Of a stretch of 9,216 nucleotides of DNA, positions 6,151-9,216 are shown piece by piece; the first letter of the stretch is position 1, and each line of letters starts with the position of its first letter. Origin of the DNA: an uncultured Lachnospiraceae bacterium (GTDB lineage Bacteria; Bacillota_A; Clostridia; Lachnospirales; Lachnospiraceae); the NCBI GenBank assembly GCA_946614075.1, contig CAMOGO010000035.1, forward strand, positions 1-9,216. Reading direction: 5' to 3'. The position numbers were made by a program, and so were the translations under genes. The notes below the pieces were generated by a model. That model saw only the letters and a program-made list of their open reading frames with translations. It did not search any database and was not told the origin of the DNA.

Positions 6151-6179
6151 ATTCTATGTGAGGCATCGGTTTCTGTCAA
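6151..6179 (-). promoter_or_regulatory. Consensus sigma-A promoter for the Lrp-family gene
   Basis: On the minus strand there is a perfect TTGACA (6179-6174), a 17-base spacer and TAGAAT (6156-6151, 5 of 6). The start site would be near 6144. An imperfect CCGA...TCGG inverted repeat lies within the spacer and -10 area and could be a regulator site. The gap between this promoter and the upstream stop codon at 6232 shows no convincing terminator. Confidence 0.85.
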
Positions 6180-6231
6180 GGAGAAAATGGAAAGATTTAT
6201 TCCTGCACACTTTGTATTCTTTGTGGCCTTG

Positions 6232-7536
6232 TTACTCTGCCGGCTTTTCCGTGGCGGTAGCGAAATAGAATTTCAGGTCACCTTTCTGGCAGTCGAGGAC
6301 AAAGTAGAAAACGTCTCCGGTCAGGATCTCCTTGCAGCGGTAGACAGAGGCTCCCTCCGGAATATCTCCCATATCGGCCGGGGTGTGGAGCAGGGACAGG
6401 TCCATCTGCCCGGTCACGTTGGTGATTTCGGTCATGCCCAGACGATCCAGGAAAGAAACCACCTCACCGTCAATGGCTGACTGGCTCCGCCATTCCGTAA
6501 GCTCAGACGCATACTCCATCATCGCATAGGCGGTATTTTTCTCTGCCCTGGCATACAGTCTTTGTGCCCGCTCATCATAGTCAATGGGATCCATCTCCGA
6601 CTCTCCGTTAATCGATATGTCATACTCCGTATTGTAATCCAGACCGGAAAGCTCCTTTTCCACGACAGCATACTGCTCCTCAGAGATGGTGCCCATATGA
6701 TTGTACAGATTTTCAATGAGGAGCGACAGCTCCAGGGCGTCATCATCCCTCAGGTGCATCCTCAGCCCATCGGCCCAGGCGCTGATATACGTCCGCCCAT
6801 AGTAGGCGGTCGATATGCTCTGCATCATCTCCGTCAGCTCATTGGCATAGTGTTCCCGCAGGCTGTCCTCGTCGTAGGTCAGATGCAGTCCTACAAAATC
6901 GCCGGACTCATTGTCGACATACAGATGAGCCTCGCGTGACGTTTCAACGTCATAGTTCAGAAAATCCATGTCGTACAGGACGCAGTTGAACTTCAGGAAA
7001 TAGCTGTCGGTGTAAATATTCGCCATGACGCTCTGCAGAGGCCAGCTGGAGTAATATAGATTCCACTCTCTTGGCAGCAGGCCGAACTCCGTCAGGTTGC
7101 AGACCGCACGGATCACATTGCCGCCTTGCATGATGCCTTCCCTGGTCTGCCAGCCCCCGTCACCCTTTTCATGGCTCAGGATGAGATTGGACAGGACATT
7201 ATTGTAGCCGGAGCCATCATAGGAAATATATGCCTCCGCCACATCCAGGCGGCTGTCCCACTGCCCGGTCATGAGCATCAGCCGGTTGTAGAAGGTATCG
7301 ATATCCAGGTAAGCGGACATCATATCCGTCGTGTAAAAGGTCTGATTGGCCGACTGCACGACGTTTTTCTCCCTCTCCGCCTCTCTCACGATCATAGCTC
7401 CCGGAACCGTCAGACACAGAACCACGATCAGACAGGTTGCGACGGTGGCCGCCATCATGCGCAGTCTCGCCGGAAGCCTGGTTACCCCTAAATGCTCCTC
7501 GATCCAGAAGAGGATCTGAAGAATACGTTCTTTCAT
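6232..7536 (-). CDS. Membrane-anchored extracytoplasmic protein coupled to the histidine kinase
   Basis: I do not recognise this 434-residue family. A short basic cytoplasmic N terminus (about 1-26, ending LPARLRMM) is followed by one hydrophobic helix (about 27-50), with no lipobox cysteine. About 385 residues then lie outside the membrane, rich in acidic residues and tyrosine, with four cysteines (two around 146 and 185, two near the C terminus) that might form disulfides. Its ATG overlaps the kinase stop codon in TAATG, with GGAGGAG just upstream, so translation is coupled. Genes in this position, such as yycH and yycI beside walK, can encode membrane partners that tune the kinase. No sequence similarity to YycH/YycI is claimed. 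It is the last gene of the two-component operon; no clear terminator follows. Confidence 0.85.
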   Translation of the reverse strand: MKERILQILFWIEEHLGVTRLPARLRMMAATVATCLIVVLCLTVPGAMIVREAEREKNVVQSANQTFYTTDMMSAYLDIDTFYNRLMLMTGQWDSRLDVAEAYISYDGSGYNNVLSNLILSHEKGDGGWQTREGIMQGGNVIRAVCNLTEFGLLPREWNLYYSSWPLQSVMANIYTDSYFLKFNCVLYDMDFLNYDVETSREAHLYVDNESGDFVGLHLTYDEDSLREHYANELTEMMQSISTAYYGRTYISAWADGLRMHLRDDDALELSLLIENLYNHMGTISEEQYAVVEKELSGLDYNTEYDISINGESEMDPIDYDERAQRLYARAEKNTAYAMMEYASELTEWRSQSAIDGEVVSFLDRLGMTEITNVTGQMDLSLLHTPADMGDIPEGASVYRCKEILTGDVFYFVLDCQKGDLKFYFATATEKPAE

Positions 7537-9089
7537 TAGTCCATCTCCTCCTCCAGTGAATCGGATGACGCATGTGCAGCCGTTTTATACGCGCTCACTG
7601 CGGCTGCATCATCCATGTCATCCATGTCATCCATATCGTCCATGTCATCCAGCTCGTCGTCCGGCTCCCACTGTCCCGGGATAAACTCCGGGAAGCTTGC
7701 CTGCATGGTCGTTCCCACGCCAACCTTGCTCAGGATATTCAGCCTGCCGCCGTTTTTGGAGATGATCCTCTCGGTCAGAGCCAGGCCGAGGCCGGCGCCG
7801 CCGCTCTCACGCGACCGCGACTTGTCGACCATGTAGAAAGCCTGCGTGATCTTCCGGATCTCCTCCTCCGGAATACCGAAGCCGAAATCCTGCACCTCCA
7901 GATAAACCTTGCCTGCCTGCCCGTAAGCATTCAGGCAGACCTTGCCGCCCTGCTCGCTGGCCTTGCGGCTGTTGTCGACCATGTTGATGAAGGCCGTTTT
8001 CAGCAGGTCGGGATCCGCCTTGATAAAGACGCGCTCCGCATGGATTTCGACCGTCATATTGCTCTGCGCGAGGATCGGCTTGACGCTCTCCCGCACCTCC
8101 TCAAACCATTCCCGGACATTGATCGGCACGGCCTCGAGCTTTTCCCGGTTCAGAAGCAACAGGTCAAACAGCTTCATGGACATCGTCTCAAGACGCATTC
8201 CCTCACTGAAGATGTAGTTTGCCGCAAGGATCCGGGTCTCGTCCGACAGATTCCTCGAACGGATCATGTCCGCGTATCCGATGATGGAGGTCAGAGGCGT
8301 CTTGATCTCATGGGTAAAGTTCGCGACGAAGTCCTCCTTCCTCTGCGCCTCCTCCTTCAGCTCCTCGACGTGGTTCTCGACCGCCTCCGCCATCCGGTTG
8401 AAGGTCTCGCCCAGCTCACCGATCTCGTCATCGGACTGTACGTTGCAGCGCACATGATACTGGCCGGAGGCCATGACCGACGCCGTCCTTTTCAGGTGCG
8501 TGATCGGCAGCGTCAGGAATACGGAAATGACGAACATGGCGAGGCCGCTCACCGCCATACAGATGGCAGAAAGCAGGATATAGTACCGGATCATGGTATC
8601 CCGGGCGGTCATGATCTCGCTGCAGTCTCTCTCACTGACGATATAGACAGACTGACTGTTTGTCGTCAGGACGCTGGCGGTCTGGATTTTCCACTGTTCT
8701 CCCGATTCATAAAAGACATAGTTTTTATTCTCAGGGCTGAGATCCTCCAGGATCTCCCACTGGACCTGGCCCGATCCGGTCGTGTTGTAGTAAAAGGTAC
8801 GGTTGCCGCCTACGATGACGAAGCTTCCGCCGATGCCCTCCAGGCTCTCGCTGACGGAGATGCCGATCTGCTGGAGATCGCTCAGGCTGTTGTACTCATT
8901 CCGGATGATGGAGCTGACGAGCTCGGCCTCCACCGTGGTACGTATGAGCTGGTTTTCCTCCAGAGAGCTTTGGATCTCATGGTTCCGGTTCATCTGATAG
9001 CTCCGGTCCATCAGCAGATAGCCGCTTAATGCAAAGGCTATCGCAACCAGTATGATATTGCTGAATAATACCTTCCAACGGAATTTCAC
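7536..9089 (-). CDS. Membrane sensor histidine kinase (HAMP-HisKA-HATPase_c) with acidic repeat tail
   Basis: The 517-residue protein autophosphorylates on histidine and passes the phosphate to a response regulator, presumably the OmpR-type one encoded just upstream. Layout: membrane helix 1 (about 7-27), extracytoplasmic sensor of about 140 residues, membrane helix 2 (about 167-192), HAMP linker (about 193-245), HisKA with FTHEIKTPLTSIIGY and phospho-acceptor His260, then the ATPase domain with the N box around Asn369-Asn373, DFGFGIP (401-407) and GGAGLGLAL (430-438). After the catalytic domain there is an unusual tail with DDM repeated (about 477-494) and a further acidic end. The start is GTG at 9089 with GAGGA suitably placed. 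Architecture resembles PhoR/VicK-type kinases; the signal is unknown. Confidence 0.95.
   Translation of the reverse strand: MKFRWKVLFSNIILVAIAFALSGYLLMDRSYQMNRNHEIQSSLEENQLIRTTVEAELVSSIIRNEYNSLSDLQQIGISVSESLEGIGGSFVIVGGNRTFYYNTTGSGQVQWEILEDLSPENKNYVFYESGEQWKIQTASVLTTNSQSVYIVSERDCSEIMTARDTMIRYYILLSAICMAVSGLAMFVISVFLTLPITHLKRTASVMASGQYHVRCNVQSDDEIGELGETFNRMAEAVENHVEELKEEAQRKEDFVANFTHEIKTPLTSIIGYADMIRSRNLSDETRILAANYIFSEGMRLETMSMKLFDLLLLNREKLEAVPINVREWFEEVRESVKPILAQSNMTVEIHAERVFIKADPDLLKTAFINMVDNSRKASEQGGKVCLNAYGQAGKVYLEVQDFGFGIPEEEIRKITQAFYMVDKSRSRESGGAGLGLALTERIISKNGGRLNILSKVGVGTTMQASFPEFIPGQWEPDDELDDMDDMDDMDDMDDAAAVSAYKTAAHASSDSLEEEMD
7608..7661. repeat. Short 9-bp tandem repeat coding for an acidic DDM tail
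   Basis: About six consecutive 9-bp units, TCATCCATG-like on the plus strand and gradually diverged to the right, code for DDELDDMDDMDDMDDMDD in the kinase. The two leftmost units are identical and the next two differ by a base each. Such a repeat could change length by slippage in steps of three codons without breaking the frame. Confidence 0.85.
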
Positions 9090-9115
9090 GTGATTATCCT
9101 CGTTTGGCTTTCATA

Positions 9116-9141
9116 AAAAGGCCGGTTTATACCGGCCTTTT
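9116..9141. terminator. Bidirectional terminator hairpin between response regulator and kinase genes
   Basis: AAAAGGCCGGT (9116-9126) and ACCGGCCTTTT (9131-9141) form a perfect 11-bp stem with a four-base loop. A T-run follows on either strand. It sits in the 70-bp gap between the regulator stop codon (9160) and the kinase start (9089), inside what would normally be a single operon. On the minus strand the T-run leads into a six-codon reading frame (ATG at 9113, TAA at 9093) that overlaps the kinase ribosome binding site. Confidence 0.85.
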
Positions 9142-9159
9142 CTTTTGGAAGTTCATTTG

Positions 9160-9216
9160 TTACTCCAGACGATATCCGATCCGGTAGATCGTCTTCAGAC
9201 GGTCCTCCAGATGCAA
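9160..9216 (-). CDS. C-terminal end of an OmpR/PhoB-type response regulator (partial)
   Basis: The window edge cuts this gene, leaving 18 codons plus a TAA stop. The translated end LHLEDRLKTIYRIGYRLE matches the last strand pair of the OmpR-type winged-helix DNA-binding domain, whose members commonly end with a VRGVGYRLE- or IYRIGYRLE-like hairpin. It lies directly upstream of the histidine kinase gene on the same strand, the normal order for such pairs. The receiver domain and the rest of the protein lie beyond the window. Confidence 0.85.
   Translation of the reverse strand: MHLEDRLKTIYRIGYRLE

Noticed and set aside
6025..6480. Plus-strand open frame of 151 codons crossing the lrp leader and the end of the 434-residue protein gene
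   Set aside because: It overlaps a consensus minus-strand promoter and the end of a well-supported gene, with no binding site or recognisable domain.
7572..9029. Long plus-strand open frame of 485 codons opposite the histidine kinase
   Set aside because: The kinase strand has complete, ordered domain motifs. The opposite frame is a by-product of G+C-rich codon use, has no ribosome binding site and shows no recognisable domain.

Overview
The window reads as chromosomal DNA of an anaerobic, low-G+C-lineage Firmicute, most likely a clostridium of the Lachnospiraceae type, although its base composition is fairly G+C-rich. The assignment rests on the protein families (a clostridial-style primary sigma factor, a QueH-type queuosine enzyme, acetate kinase, a DUF3783-like protein), strong AGGAGG-like ribosome binding sites and consensus TTGACA/TATAAT-like promoters. 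No phage, insertion sequence, CRISPR array, tRNA or rRNA is visible. Apart from one small gene, everything is on the minus strand, so the genes are best read from the right end to the left.

Reading the minus strand: the right edge holds the last codons of an OmpR-type response regulator, then a strong hairpin terminator, then its sensor histidine kinase (7536-9089). The kinase overlaps by one base a gene for a membrane-anchored extracytoplasmic protein of unknown family (6232-7536). Next come an Lrp/AsnC regulator with its own consensus promoter and a long leader with nested inverted repeats (5568-6179), and a small DUF3783-like protein (5128-5523). A lone plus-strand gene for a 94-residue conserved-looking protein (4783-5067) is divergent from mutY (3475-4695); a perfect inverted repeat overlaps its likely promoter. 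mutY carries a three-fold in-frame 39-bp tandem repeat. The primary sigma factor gene rpoD (2205-3320) has a near-perfect promoter whose -35 box lies in the last codons of mutY. It is followed by queH (1368-2036) and ackA (107-1300).

Functionally the left half is housekeeping: transcription initiation, oxidative DNA repair, tRNA modification and acetate/ATP fermentation. The right half is regulatory: an envelope-sensing two-component system with a coupled membrane partner, and a feast/famine-type regulator.

The most intriguing non-coding signal is a 45-bp sequence present twice (1-45 and 2118-2162, 39/45 identical), each copy abutting the terminator of a different gene. It folds into a long stem enclosing a GTTGCC/GGCAAC hairpin and a conserved AGGTA-containing bulge. 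It looks like a dispersed structured repeat or the 3' part of small RNAs. The window shows no obvious multi-gene defence or biosynthetic system; the candidates for something new are this repeat, the kinase/membrane-protein pair and the lrp leader.
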